From IMG/VR virus record IMGVR_UViG_3300027573_000021, positions 1 to 64,000 of that record: a stretch of DNA of 64,000 nucleotides. The stretch is one strand, 5' to 3'. The translations under genes were made by a program, and so were the position numbers. Positions 56,515 through 63,994 of this stretch are shown piece by piece; within the stretch, counting starts at the first letter, position 1, and each line of letters begins with the position of its first letter. The DNA comes from a virus. The notes beneath the pieces are model-generated. The model had not been told where the DNA came from and ran no database searches. It saw only the letters and a program-made list of their open reading frames with translations.

Positions 56515-56914
56515 AATGAATTGGTTTTGTCTTTAAAATTTTGATTTTGACTCCGGGAAAGTGCTTATCCAGCACATAGTCTCCGTAATAGGGTTTGAGA
56601 TTGTCAGCATCATCATCTTGTAACCATCCATGTTCTACCATTGTATCAGTGACAATTTGTGAGGCATTAGTATAATCAAATCTTCTCCTGCTATCCCTGT
56701 AGAAAGTGAACTCAATATAATAAGGAGCAGGTAAACCATACAACTGAGATATGAATCTCAACCTTTGATCTACCCACTCCTGTTTTGTAACCCTGATCCA
56801 CCTTGCTGCTACTTTGGAATAGACAAGGAATTTGCCAGTCCACACCTTGCTGTTCTTACTGGAAGGTGTATTACTGCTTATCCAAAACTCATCTTCTCCT
56901 AGTATTAGCTCCAT
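56465..56914 (-). CDS. RusA-like Holliday junction resolvase
   Basis: 149 residues from the ATG at 56914 (an upstream ATG at 56938 adds 8 residues and lengthens the overlap with the previous gene). NTPSSKNSK (15-23) and RRRFDYTNASQIVTDTMVEH with LQDDDADNL (D80, N83, D90, D100-102) are RusA-family landmarks: the DxxN, D and DD metal-binding positions. It would cleave four-way junctions formed in replication and packaging. Confidence 0.75.
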   Translation of the reverse strand: MELILGEDEFWISSNTPSSKNSKVWTGKFLVYSKVAARWIRVTKQEWVDQRLRFISQLYGLPAPYYIEFTFYRDSRRRFDYTNASQIVTDTMVEHGWLQDDDADNLKPYYGDYVLDKHFPGVKIKILKTKPIHYVNIQTHRSSGGQLSC

Positions 56915-57647
56915 AGATTTCTTTTTTAAAGTGTTCACTTAAAATACTGTTCATCTTATTGGCATAATCCAGTGATTGCTGAATAGTCAGGAACTTGGGT
57001 GGCTTGAAGGACTTATCATTGAAGAGAACTGACATGATATTATTGGTATAGACCATATCAATCTTATCAGCTATCTTCTCAATGAAGAGCTTGTTCACAT
57101 TCCTGTACACCTTGAAATGCTCTGCATCATTAATGAAATCATTATTAATAACAAGAGCAAACTTACTCAGGTCTCTCTCCTTTGGAGCAATGTCAAACAG
57201 GTACTTATGCTTCACAGCCATCATCATCATGGGCACTGTGGGATTACTCCTGAAGATGATTGTGCCTTTATTAGCTACATAATCAGAACCAGCACTGCTA
57301 TGCCTGTACCTGCACCAATAATGCTCCCTTGGCCTCATATCAAGGCGCAGGGCTTCACAGAATTCATTGTACTTGTGACTCTGAAGCTGTGAACCCGGCA
57401 CATGAAACTTATAGATCAGGACTTTGTGATCCCCCCTCCTCACTAACTCACCCTCTGAGAGAGAATGAATTGGAATATACTCATTGTCTGAAGACAGGGA
57501 GGTACAAATCCTGTTAGTCCCACCAGATTGCTCAGTGCTTACTACCTGATCTGATGTAGGAATCCTCATCTCTGTGAACACTATGACAGGCTCTATGACT
57601 GCTGTGGGAGTTGCTTGTGTTGCTGTAATTGGTTGTACTGTGTCCAT
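56889..57647 (-). CDS. Unknown protein beside the ubiquitin-like cassette
   Basis: 252 residues. The first 60 are Thr/Val/Pro-rich and probably disordered. A middle segment (GDHKVLIYKFHVPGSQLQS, HYWCRYRHSSAGSDYVANKG) and a helical C-terminus follow. It starts 11 bases after the E1 stop and runs into the RusA gene, so it is co-transcribed with both. It might be a substrate, ligase-like partner or a recombination factor. No family was recognised and no active-site pattern is clear. Confidence 0.5.
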   Translation of the reverse strand: MDTVQPITATQATPTAVIEPVIVFTEMRIPTSDQVVSTEQSGGTNRICTSLSSDNEYIPIHSLSEGELVRRGDHKVLIYKFHVPGSQLQSHKYNEFCEALRLDMRPREHYWCRYRHSSAGSDYVANKGTIIFRSNPTVPMMMMAVKHKYLFDIAPKERDLSKFALVINNDFINDAEHFKVYRNVNKLFIEKIADKIDMVYTNNIMSVLFNDKSFKPPKFLTIQQSLDYANKMNSILSEHFKKEIYGANTRRR

Positions 57648-57658
57648 AGTGTTTCATT

Positions 57659-58366
57659 TTAGCTGACAATTAATAAATCCATTGGAGTAAAATATGTCCA
57701 CTCAAAAGGAACTGTCCTCTCACTTGTATTATTTGCTACATTGGTCATGTGATTGGTGAGAAATCCTATGATATGAGAGGCAATCATGGCTGCTGAATGA
57801 GAGGTTTGCTTTGCAGTACATGGCTCATCTATCAACTCTGAATCATCAAAGAGCAGCCCTTTATATGCATCCTGCTTACCCTTACTCTTTCTTCCTCCGG
57901 GGACACAATAAATCCACATCTGTTCAGCATTAAGTCTTCCATCAATGAACAGGGCTGTGGCATCATTGCTGTATATCTTCATCCAGTTCTCAAACATGGC
58001 CTTTCTTGCCTTCATGTTATCAAAGGCAGAAATACAGATGGCATTAGTAGGACTATCCTCATCCATCATCTCACAATAATTCATGAGAGTAATACTTGCA
58101 AACTCTTCTACTACTTCATAGAGGGCATCTGTCTTATGCTTCTTTACCTGCCTTCTCTTATATAACTGCCCTCCCAGGTTATGCTCTTCTATCTCATCTG
58201 CATCATAAACCATTAGCTTGAATCCAGCCCTTGCTGCTAACAGGGCTGTCCATGAACCTATGCCTCCTGCTCCTCCTATAAGCACATAGGTTGTACTTGC
58301 AAGGTTATACCAAGGCAAATCCTTGAACCTGCTGTGTTGAGGTGGTACATTAACTATCTGTTCCAT
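57659..58366 (-). CDS. E1-like ThiF-family adenylyltransferase
   Basis: 235 residues. Nucleotide-binding GAGGIG (32-37), YDADEIEEHNLGGQLY (D55, D57, N63, Q67), SAFDNMKAR (D116, R121) and FIDGRL (142) follow the E1/MoeB/ThiF order. C183 in EPCTAKQTSHSA is the likely thioester Cys. There are no CxxC zinc pairs, unlike MoeB, and no C-terminal ubiquitin-fold domain, so this is a minimal E1. It would adenylate and activate the C-terminus of a ubiquitin-like protein. It lies 2 bases after the JAB gene in a Ubl-E2-JAB-E1 order. Confidence 0.85.
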   Translation of the reverse strand: MEQIVNVPPQHSRFKDLPWYNLASTTYVLIGGAGGIGSWTALLAARAGFKLMVYDADEIEEHNLGGQLYKRRQVKKHKTDALYEVVEEFASITLMNYCEMMDEDSPTNAICISAFDNMKARKAMFENWMKIYSNDATALFIDGRLNAEQMWIYCVPGGRKSKGKQDAYKGLLFDDSELIDEPCTAKQTSHSAAMIASHIIGFLTNHMTNVANNTSERTVPFEWTYFTPMDLLIVS

Positions 58367-58368
58367 AA

Positions 58369-59649
58369 TTAAGATATTAATTCTTTGTTTTGTAATGTGT
58401 ATTCAAATCTGTTTCCTAATAGTGTGAGCTTGTGAATTAAGTCTGTAATGAATGGATAGTTTCTTTCATCCACTTCTTCATAGAGCCTTATCACCTCTCC
58501 TAATGTATCCAAGAACATTTCATCTCCATGATACTTTGGTAACTTAGCAAAGAAGTTGGCATGATAGACTCCATAGTTGCTGACAATGACATCTACCACA
58601 GCATCATTGTTGATATTGGCATAATCCAGATCACCCAATGCTTCTTCAATAGTATCCTGTTCCACTTCATTGCCCAGTCTTATTAAACATGCAGCAAATT
58701 CTTCTTCAATAGTTGGGATATCTGAGAGGTCTTTTGTCTCATCCACATCCATCTTCTCCTCCACAGGCTTCTTGCCCCATTTATCCATGATAAACTGGTT
58801 ATCCAAATAGTTTTCCTTGGATGATTTTTTTGAGGGATCGTAATCTGGAAATGGATCTTTTTTTTTCCCATCCCAATACTTTGCTGGCTTACCTGTTGGA
58901 GGATATTGTGCTGGCAGTGGATAACCACCAGTACCAGTGCTGATACCAGCAGGATGATTCTTTTTCCACTGTTCTGCTGCTTTCTCAGCCTTGTGAGTAC
59001 TGGCTTCCATGACCAGCTTCATTCTTGTATCAAACTCCTCTGCTACAGTTACAGTATGCACACTGGTGAACACCTCACAATCATAGACCAGCATCTTAAC
59101 TTCAGGATGCTCAGACTTCACCCTTATCACATAGTCCTTGCCATTCTCATCCTTACAGGTATAGTTCTCAGCCTGAATACCAGTGAAGGCTATCTTAGCC
59201 TTGATGTCCATGAAATTATTGACAATGACTGACAGATAATAATTGTGCAGGGGGCAGTTATCATTCAGCTCCTCCCAATCTGTACCAGAGAAGAACACCT
59301 GCATGGTATTATGAGAATGGATATGACCAATCTTATAGTCAATGGTCTCCATGTGGTTCATCCTGTACTCCACTATAGTCTCATCCCAATCAAATGCAGT
59401 AGCTCCTCCAGTCCCCTTATCCATGAGATAGAGGTCTTTGACTATGATCTTTATCTTTTCTGTCTTTTGGATACTACCCTCTACTGCATAGAATAATACC
59501 CCACTCCACTCCTCCTTTGGCATGTTCTTGCATAAATACTTTATCTTGTCCATGACATCATCAGGTATATGCAAGGGAATTGAGTTTGTCAATTCCAACT
59601 TGTCTAGTTTTAATGATGTTGGCTTTGGCTTCCAGTTCTGTTCTGACAT
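58369..59649 (-). CDS. JAB/JAMM metallopeptidase
   Basis: 426 residues. Residues about 25-160 form a JAB1/MPN domain: EEWSGVLFY gives the Glu (E47) and IGHIHSHNTMQVFFSGTD matches H-S-H-x7-S-x2-D exactly (H111, H113, S121, D124). A Pro/Lys-rich linker (about 225-300) and a helical C-terminal domain (about 325-426) follow. JAMM enzymes remove or mature ubiquitin-like proteins. It overlaps the E2-like gene by 89 bases and precedes the E1 gene, so it belongs to the cassette. The extra C-terminal domain may bind substrates. Confidence 0.85.
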   Translation of the reverse strand: MSEQNWKPKPTSLKLDKLELTNSIPLHIPDDVMDKIKYLCKNMPKEEWSGVLFYAVEGSIQKTEKIKIIVKDLYLMDKGTGGATAFDWDETIVEYRMNHMETIDYKIGHIHSHNTMQVFFSGTDWEELNDNCPLHNYYLSVIVNNFMDIKAKIAFTGIQAENYTCKDENGKDYVIRVKSEHPEVKMLVYDCEVFTSVHTVTVAEEFDTRMKLVMEASTHKAEKAAEQWKKNHPAGISTGTGGYPLPAQYPPTGKPAKYWDGKKKDPFPDYDPSKKSSKENYLDNQFIMDKWGKKPVEEKMDVDETKDLSDIPTIEEEFAACLIRLGNEVEQDTIEEALGDLDYANINNDAVVDVIVSNYGVYHANFFAKLPKYHGDEMFLDTLGEVIRLYEEVDERNYPFITDLIHKLTLLGNRFEYTLQNKELIS

Positions 59650-60739
59650 AATCTTTTATTGATTGGTTAATAAATTGTTTCCTTACAATGCTTTCATCCT
59701 CCTGTTCTGGTAGGGGGATTACTTTGAAGACTATCCTTTCTCCCCTGAATGGCATCCATGTAGTAGTGGGAGCTAATAATTGTGGAGATACTCTTGCCTT
59801 CTTGTACCATGAGCCATCTGTGTCCCTGAAAAAATAAATGCTTGGGTCAGTTTCTTCCAGCACCCTTAACATATCATCAAATTTCTCATCATTGACAATG
59901 GAATACACTCCTCTTGACAGCTTCCAGTTGATATCTATGTCCCTGCCTCTGGCAATATGCTCTCCTATTATCCTGTTGAAATAAGACCTTAACAAAGCAG
60001 GACTGGTGATAGCATCATATCTGGTATCCTTCAGGGCTATCTCTTCCAGCCTCTTATAAGGAGTGCCTTCAATGCTCTCCCATTCAGCAAAGGTCTTGAA
60101 CTGCATCAGCATCAGCCTGAACATATTGGCATCATATCCTGTATTGAGTACCATCCTGTTGATATCAATATCCTGTCCTGAACCTGTGCAGAAATTACCA
60201 TAATCACATTGATCATCAGGGCCAAGGAAAGAATAACTACCCAAGTGACTATGCCTGTAGCCTGATACAGCTTCAGCAGTGGTGACAGTGGCTCTTGAAC
60301 CTTGGATAGTATCAAAGGTCAGCCTTGCAGGATGAACCATTAAATCCACTGGCATCCTGATGAATAAATCCCTGATGATGTGCTTGTAGTTCTTTGAATT
60401 AGTTATGGGGATTAACGGGAAACGAACTACAATATACATCTTATGGATTTCAAATTTCTTAAATAGAAAAAAGTCCCTTGCATGATTGCTGCCATAGCTA
60501 TTGGTGTGATGCCTGAAAGTGGGCTGTAATTCAAAGTGAATATCTCCATTGCCGGGATACAGCTCTTCCAGTATAGCCCATGCCTCCTTGTAAAACCTTA
60601 TCTGGAAGGGCTTCAACCTGAATTTGAGTATCATGTCATCAATCTTGGCAGGGTTAGCCTTCAGGGAAAATAACTTGGACATTGCCACTGCCCTCCTTAT
60701 GACATAGGCTCTGTACTCTGATGAATCTTGTGGTATCAT
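59561..60739 (-). CDS. Putative E2-like conjugating protein
   Basis: 392 residues. The centre reads MYIVVRFPLIPITNSKNYKH, RDLFIRM, SGYRHSHLGS (H163, H165) and GNFCTGSG (C184). An H-x-H segment some 20 residues before an F-C-x-G with the Cys in a turn is the pattern of prokaryotic E2-like domains in ThiF/JAB operons. The N-terminus (30-75) is helical and the C-terminal 150 residues are alpha/beta without a known match. It lies between the Ubl and JAB genes. The E2 assignment rests on motif and context together. Confidence 0.6.
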   Translation of the reverse strand: MIPQDSSEYRAYVIRRAVAMSKLFSLKANPAKIDDMILKFRLKPFQIRFYKEAWAILEELYPGNGDIHFELQPTFRHHTNSYGSNHARDFFLFKKFEIHKMYIVVRFPLIPITNSKNYKHIIRDLFIRMPVDLMVHPARLTFDTIQGSRATVTTAEAVSGYRHSHLGSYSFLGPDDQCDYGNFCTGSGQDIDINRMVLNTGYDANMFRLMLMQFKTFAEWESIEGTPYKRLEEIALKDTRYDAITSPALLRSYFNRIIGEHIARGRDIDINWKLSRGVYSIVNDEKFDDMLRVLEETDPSIYFFRDTDGSWYKKARVSPQLLAPTTTWMPFRGERIVFKVIPLPEQEDESIVRKQFINQSIKDYVRTELEAKANIIKTRQVGIDKLNSLAYT

Positions 60740-60759
60740 GGCTTAACAAATTAAAATTT

Positions 60760-60801
60760 TAAAAATAGGAGCTACCATATCATTACTAATAGGTAGCCCC
60801 T
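60760..60801 (-). terminator. Terminator between Ubl and E2-like genes
   Basis: On the minus strand AGGGGCTACC (60801-60792) pairs with GGTAGCTCCT (60776-60767), ten pairs including one G-U, with a 15-base loop and then ATTTTTAAAATTTT. The G-U pair becomes a mismatch on the plus strand, which favours a minus-strand transcript. It would let the Ubl gene be expressed above the enzymes downstream. Confidence 0.75.
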
Positions 60802-60831
60802 GTCATTATCCGAAAATCCCAGGTCATAGTC

Positions 60832-61626
60832 CTACATCATACCAGCAAACAGGTCTTTAGCTTCTTTAGCTAACCTGTCTTTCTCCTCTCTTTCAGCCTT
60901 GTCCCTGTCCTCCTTCTCCTGTTTCAGCCTCTTTGTCTCAGCTACTTCAGCATCCACTCTTGCTTTAGCTGATGCTTCTTCAGGAGATGGCCCTTTGATA
61001 GTTGCTACTACTTCCTCCTGACCATGCTTCAAGCCTAACAGCAACTCCACCATCAAATCAATCTTCTCATCTGTGGTCAAACCCTGTAACAGAGCCAAGG
61101 TCTCTACCTTATCTCCATTCTTTACAGATTTGCCCACTGATTTTACCACATCACTGATGGCTTCAGCTTTGCTGACACTGGCCTTTGCTTTTGTTCCCGG
61201 AGAATACTTCTCCAATAATGCTTCAAGGTCAGCAGAGGACACCCTTGTGTAATTCTGACCATTGACAGTAAAGAAGTCCCTTGCCCTTTCTCCATCCTTT
61301 TCAATCAGGGTTTTGATCCTTTCATAAATCTCCCCCCTACTGAGTCCTCCTGACTTACTCTTCACTGGCATCATGAATAAAAAGAAGTTTTCCCTTGGCA
61401 CCACAGCATCCTTATGCTCAAAGCTGTGCCTGTTGGTACTCTCCACACATTTCATGTGGTCAGTGTCAAATCCCTTCTGATCAAGGATTTTCTTCAGTTC
61501 ACTCCAAGTTGAACCTGAAAAGGAGATTTCTGTCTTTTCCCCTCTGGTACTAACAGTAGTGATGATCCTGCTGTTAGAAGAACCTGCTGTCTGTGTGGCT
61601 GTGCCACCTGATTGTTGTTCACTCAT
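60832..61626 (-). CDS. Ubiquitin-like protein with long C-terminal extension
   Basis: 264 residues. After a disordered start, residues about 20-90 read as a beta-grasp: strand SRIITTVSTRG, strand KTEISFSG, helix TWSELKKILDQKG, then NFFLFMMPVKSKSGG with a Gly-Gly at 93-94. A helical domain (about 95-205) and a charged coiled coil (about 225-255, KRLKQEKEDRDKAEREEKDR) follow. The next genes encode an E2-like protein, a JAMM peptidase and an E1, so this is the likely modifier. Cleavage after Gly94 by the JAMM enzyme would expose a conjugable tail; that step is inferred. Confidence 0.6.
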   Translation of the reverse strand: MSEQQSGGTATQTAGSSNSRIITTVSTRGEKTEISFSGSTWSELKKILDQKGFDTDHMKCVESTNRHSFEHKDAVVPRENFFLFMMPVKSKSGGLSRGEIYERIKTLIEKDGERARDFFTVNGQNYTRVSSADLEALLEKYSPGTKAKASVSKAEAISDVVKSVGKSVKNGDKVETLALLQGLTTDEKIDLMVELLLGLKHGQEEVVATIKGPSPEEASAKARVDAEVAETKRLKQEKEDRDKAEREEKDRLAKEAKDLFAGMM

Positions 61627-61640
61627 TTTTGTTTGGATTT

Positions 61641-62381
61641 TTACCAGTTAATAATTGTGTTACCTTTAATTTTCAATAAACTATTACATAATTTAAAATG
61701 ATTGCATCCTGAAAACTTATACTTGCTGTCAGGATATGCTTCTGCTGCTGGATGATTCCCTTCAAGGATAAAATTAAGTTCATGAGCTGTACTGGTGACA
61801 GTAGATGTATCTGTACCAATATTAACCTTGTTGGGAATATAGTCTTTAAATGCCTTGGCCTTTGATCCCCATAACACCCACACAGGTTTTACCTGAAGCC
61901 CTATTATCTTTATTACCTCTCTGGTAAACCACTGCCAGATACCCATGTGAGAACCACTGTCCCTGAAGGCTACTGTCAATGCTGCATTCAATAAGAATAC
62001 TCCCTGTGCCTCCCAATGAAGAAGAGACTGCCAGCTCTCCTGAAATTTTGTATCAGGATATGACCTGCTTACTTCTCCCTTAATGATCTGTAGTGAAGGA
62101 GTGATCTTATATCCACCCTTAACAGCAAAGGCCAGCCCTGTAGCTTCTCCATTGATATAGGGGTCTTGTCCCAGTATGACTACTTTGATCTCCTGCATTG
62201 GCATTCTGAAGACCTTGAATACATCCTCGCTATTAGGACAGAATGGAGTTCTTGGAATAATATCCCTGTTCATGATCTCCATCTTCTTGTCTTCAAATAA
62301 GGGTTGCAGATATTCATGCCATGATTCATGGATGATGGAAGGCAGTTCTGCCTTTTTTGACTCTGGGTTTTGGTTGCTCAT
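61641..62381 (-). CDS. ung: Uracil-DNA glycosylase, family 1
   Basis: 246 residues. VVILGQDPYI (67-76) carries the catalytic Asp72 [GQDPY]; the usual His after the Tyr is Ile. GVFLLNAALTV (127-137) matches the uracil-recognition strand with its Asn. The DNA-intercalating loop is HPAAEA (210-215) instead of HPSPLS, followed by SGCNHF. It removes uracil from DNA. crAss-like phages commonly encode it. It overlaps the small upstream gene by 56 bases. Confidence 0.85.
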   Translation of the reverse strand: MSNQNPESKKAELPSIIHESWHEYLQPLFEDKKMEIMNRDIIPRTPFCPNSEDVFKVFRMPMQEIKVVILGQDPYINGEATGLAFAVKGGYKITPSLQIIKGEVSRSYPDTKFQESWQSLLHWEAQGVFLLNAALTVAFRDSGSHMGIWQWFTREVIKIIGLQVKPVWVLWGSKAKAFKDYIPNKVNIGTDTSTVTSTAHELNFILEGNHPAAEAYPDSKYKFSGCNHFKLCNSLLKIKGNTIINW

Positions 62382-62556
62382 CTTCAGATTGTTTTATCAA
62401 GTAATAAAATAGCTCCTTTGCAGATGGAGCATACTTTCCAATCTTTCTTTGTTCTTCTACAAATCTTTCATACACTGGCATCAATGTGTTAATAGGATAT
62501 AATGGTTTCTTCGCAAATAAATCTTCATTTCCCATTTCCACTTTCATAAATTCCAA
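62326..62556 (-). CDS. Small linker gene between primase and glycosylase
   Basis: 76 residues: LYPINTLMPVYERFVEEQRK, APSAKELFYYLIKQ, then a basic tail (KPRVKKGRTAFHHP). It overlaps the primase gene by 32 bases and the glycosylase gene by 56, so it is translationally nested between them. No recognised family; a small replication accessory protein is possible. Confidence 0.5.
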   Translation of the reverse strand: MEFMKVEMGNEDLFAKKPLYPINTLMPVYERFVEEQRKIGKYAPSAKELFYYLIKQSEDEQPKPRVKKGRTAFHHP

Positions 62557-63568
62557 TTTGTTTTAATACGGTGAATAAATCTTGTTTACCTTCCTTGTTA
62601 ATGAATTCCCCTGGGTCTTTCCATGTTAATTTTCTTGAAATAAATACTGGTAAATGAACCATCCTACAGCACCCTTGTCTGATAGAATTAAAAATATCAC
62701 ATAGCTTCATGGCTGCTATTATCCCATCCACATCATTGTCATAGAAGATGGTGATGAGCTTAAATCTCTGTGTGAGGTTCACTAATATCTCCCTCTCTGG
62801 CACACAGCCTTCACTCTGAAACCATATCACATTCAATCCCCACTCCAAATTCCTTAAGACCCTATGATCCTTGTAGCTCTTCTGGATGATCAACTCCTCA
62901 CCACTGGGAGGCAGGTTATCAAAGTTGCCAATATTATTCTCATCACAATTAGTAATGAACCTGTACTTGATACTGTAGGGCTGATAGAACTTCTTCCTGT
63001 CAACAAAATCAAATACATAACAATACTGGTATATGTTAATCTGCTTGAGCTTTCCATCCTTTAAAACAGTAAACCTCCTGACAGCATAGGAATTATCTGA
63101 AAGGAGGTGTTCAGGCTTGATAAGGAACTGTGACCAGTGAATAATGTCAGCTCTTGAAAATGGCTTTGATTCATACTCCATTGGCATAAAGGACTTCTCC
63201 ATCCTATCATACTTTACTATTCCCTCTTCACTATAGTCACTTTTACAAATGGACAAATTAAATTCCTTGCATAGTAGTCTTATTGCCCCATGCATGGTGA
63301 CATTGAACTTATCCATGACCATCCTGAATGCACTTCTGTGAGTTTTATTGGGGTGGAGGAACTTCTCTCCAAAGTCTACAAATACTATAGTCCCATCAGG
63401 TCTCTGTTCAAACCTGCAATCTGGCCTCTTATCTTCTCTGAATGGAGATAGGTATCTATCATTGAAATCAAACTGCTTCTTTAGCACAAATTCAAATATC
63501 TGCTGCTGTGTTATCTTCTGTAGTATCTGATCAGGGGTTAATTCAATAAGACCTTCATAGCCATACAT
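62525..63568 (-). CDS. DnaG-type primase with TOPRIM domain
   Basis: 347 residues. The N-terminus has SPFREDKRPDCRFEQRPDGT and VDFGEKF, the segment that follows the zinc site in phage primases, but no CHC2 Cys/His cluster. ELIIQKSYKDHRVL (225-238) and ITIFYDNDVDG (272-282) are TOPRIM-like, with DxD at D277-D279; KDPGEF (317-322) fits the third acidic motif. It would make RNA primers. The missing zinc finger suggests reliance on a partner or different template recognition. A structured RNA lies in its leader. Confidence 0.75.
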   Translation of the reverse strand: MYGYEGLIELTPDQILQKITQQQIFEFVLKKQFDFNDRYLSPFREDKRPDCRFEQRPDGTIVFVDFGEKFLHPNKTHRSAFRMVMDKFNVTMHGAIRLLCKEFNLSICKSDYSEEGIVKYDRMEKSFMPMEYESKPFSRADIIHWSQFLIKPEHLLSDNSYAVRRFTVLKDGKLKQINIYQYCYVFDFVDRKKFYQPYSIKYRFITNCDENNIGNFDNLPPSGEELIIQKSYKDHRVLRNLEWGLNVIWFQSEGCVPEREILVNLTQRFKLITIFYDNDVDGIIAAMKLCDIFNSIRQGCCRMVHLPVFISRKLTWKDPGEFINKEGKQDLFTVLKQIGIYESGNGK

Positions 63569-63588
63569 AGTTTAGAGATTTAAAAGAA

Positions 63589-63668
63589 CAATAGGTGAGT
63601 CCTTTCTTGAGTTTCTCAACCAAGAGCCACGTAGCTTCTCTTTGTTAGCTACCCTCCCTCACCTATTG
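63589..63668 (-). ncRNA. Three-way-junction RNA element in the primase leader
   Basis: An 11-bp perfect outer stem (CAATAGGTGAG at 63589-63599 with CTCACCTATTG at 63658-63668) encloses two hairpins: GTAGCT/AGCTAC (63631-63636 with 63647-63652) and TCTTG-GTT/AAC-CAAGA (63605-63625, one bulge). On the minus strand the second hairpin has a GAGA (GNRA) loop, supporting a minus transcript. It starts 8 bases after the upstream stop and ends 20 bases before the primase ATG, with a TTCTTTT tail. It does not match a tRNA or hammerhead. A cis-regulator, processing site or small RNA is possible. Confidence 0.55.
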
Positions 63669-63676
63669 AACTAATT

Positions 63677-63994
63677 TTACCACGCAGATTTCTGAGCTGA
63701 ACCTGCAGCTTGAGTAGCTGCTGCTGCATTTGCTGATGCTGCATCAGTACCATTAACTGCACCACCAACTCTCTGTTGACGAGCAAAGTTACTTGTCATG
63801 AACCAGCCATTTTTAACAAATGGATGTTCTTCACCTTTCTCATTAACATACCACAGAGCTTTCTTTGTCTGTTCTGTGATTACACCTTCTGCTCTTTTCT
63901 CTACCCATGTCCCTGGCTGTGCAGGTCTCAACCATGCACCATACTTCATCTTTCTTGGAATCTCCAGATAAGTTCTTTCCTGTCCTTCACTCAT
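63677..63994 (-). CDS. Small protein at window edge
   Basis: 105 residues from the ATG at 63994: RTYLEIPRKMKYGAWLRPAQ, ALWYVNEKGEEHPFVKNGWF, then an Ala-rich tail (ASANAAAATQAAGSAQKSAW). Only 6 bases lie upstream and the frame stays open, so the start could be outside the window. A flexible Ala/Gln tail is a feature of some single-strand DNA-binding and structural proteins, but no OB-fold is evident. Function unknown. Confidence 0.5.
   Translation of the reverse strand: MSEGQERTYLEIPRKMKYGAWLRPAQPGTWVEKRAEGVITEQTKKALWYVNEKGEEHPFVKNGWFMTSNFARQQRVGGAVNGTDAASANAAAATQAAGSAQKSAW

Noticed and set aside
63589-63668. tRNA or hammerhead ribozyme for the structured RNA
   Set aside because: No T-arm or anticodon layout, no CTGATGA/GAAA core on either strand.
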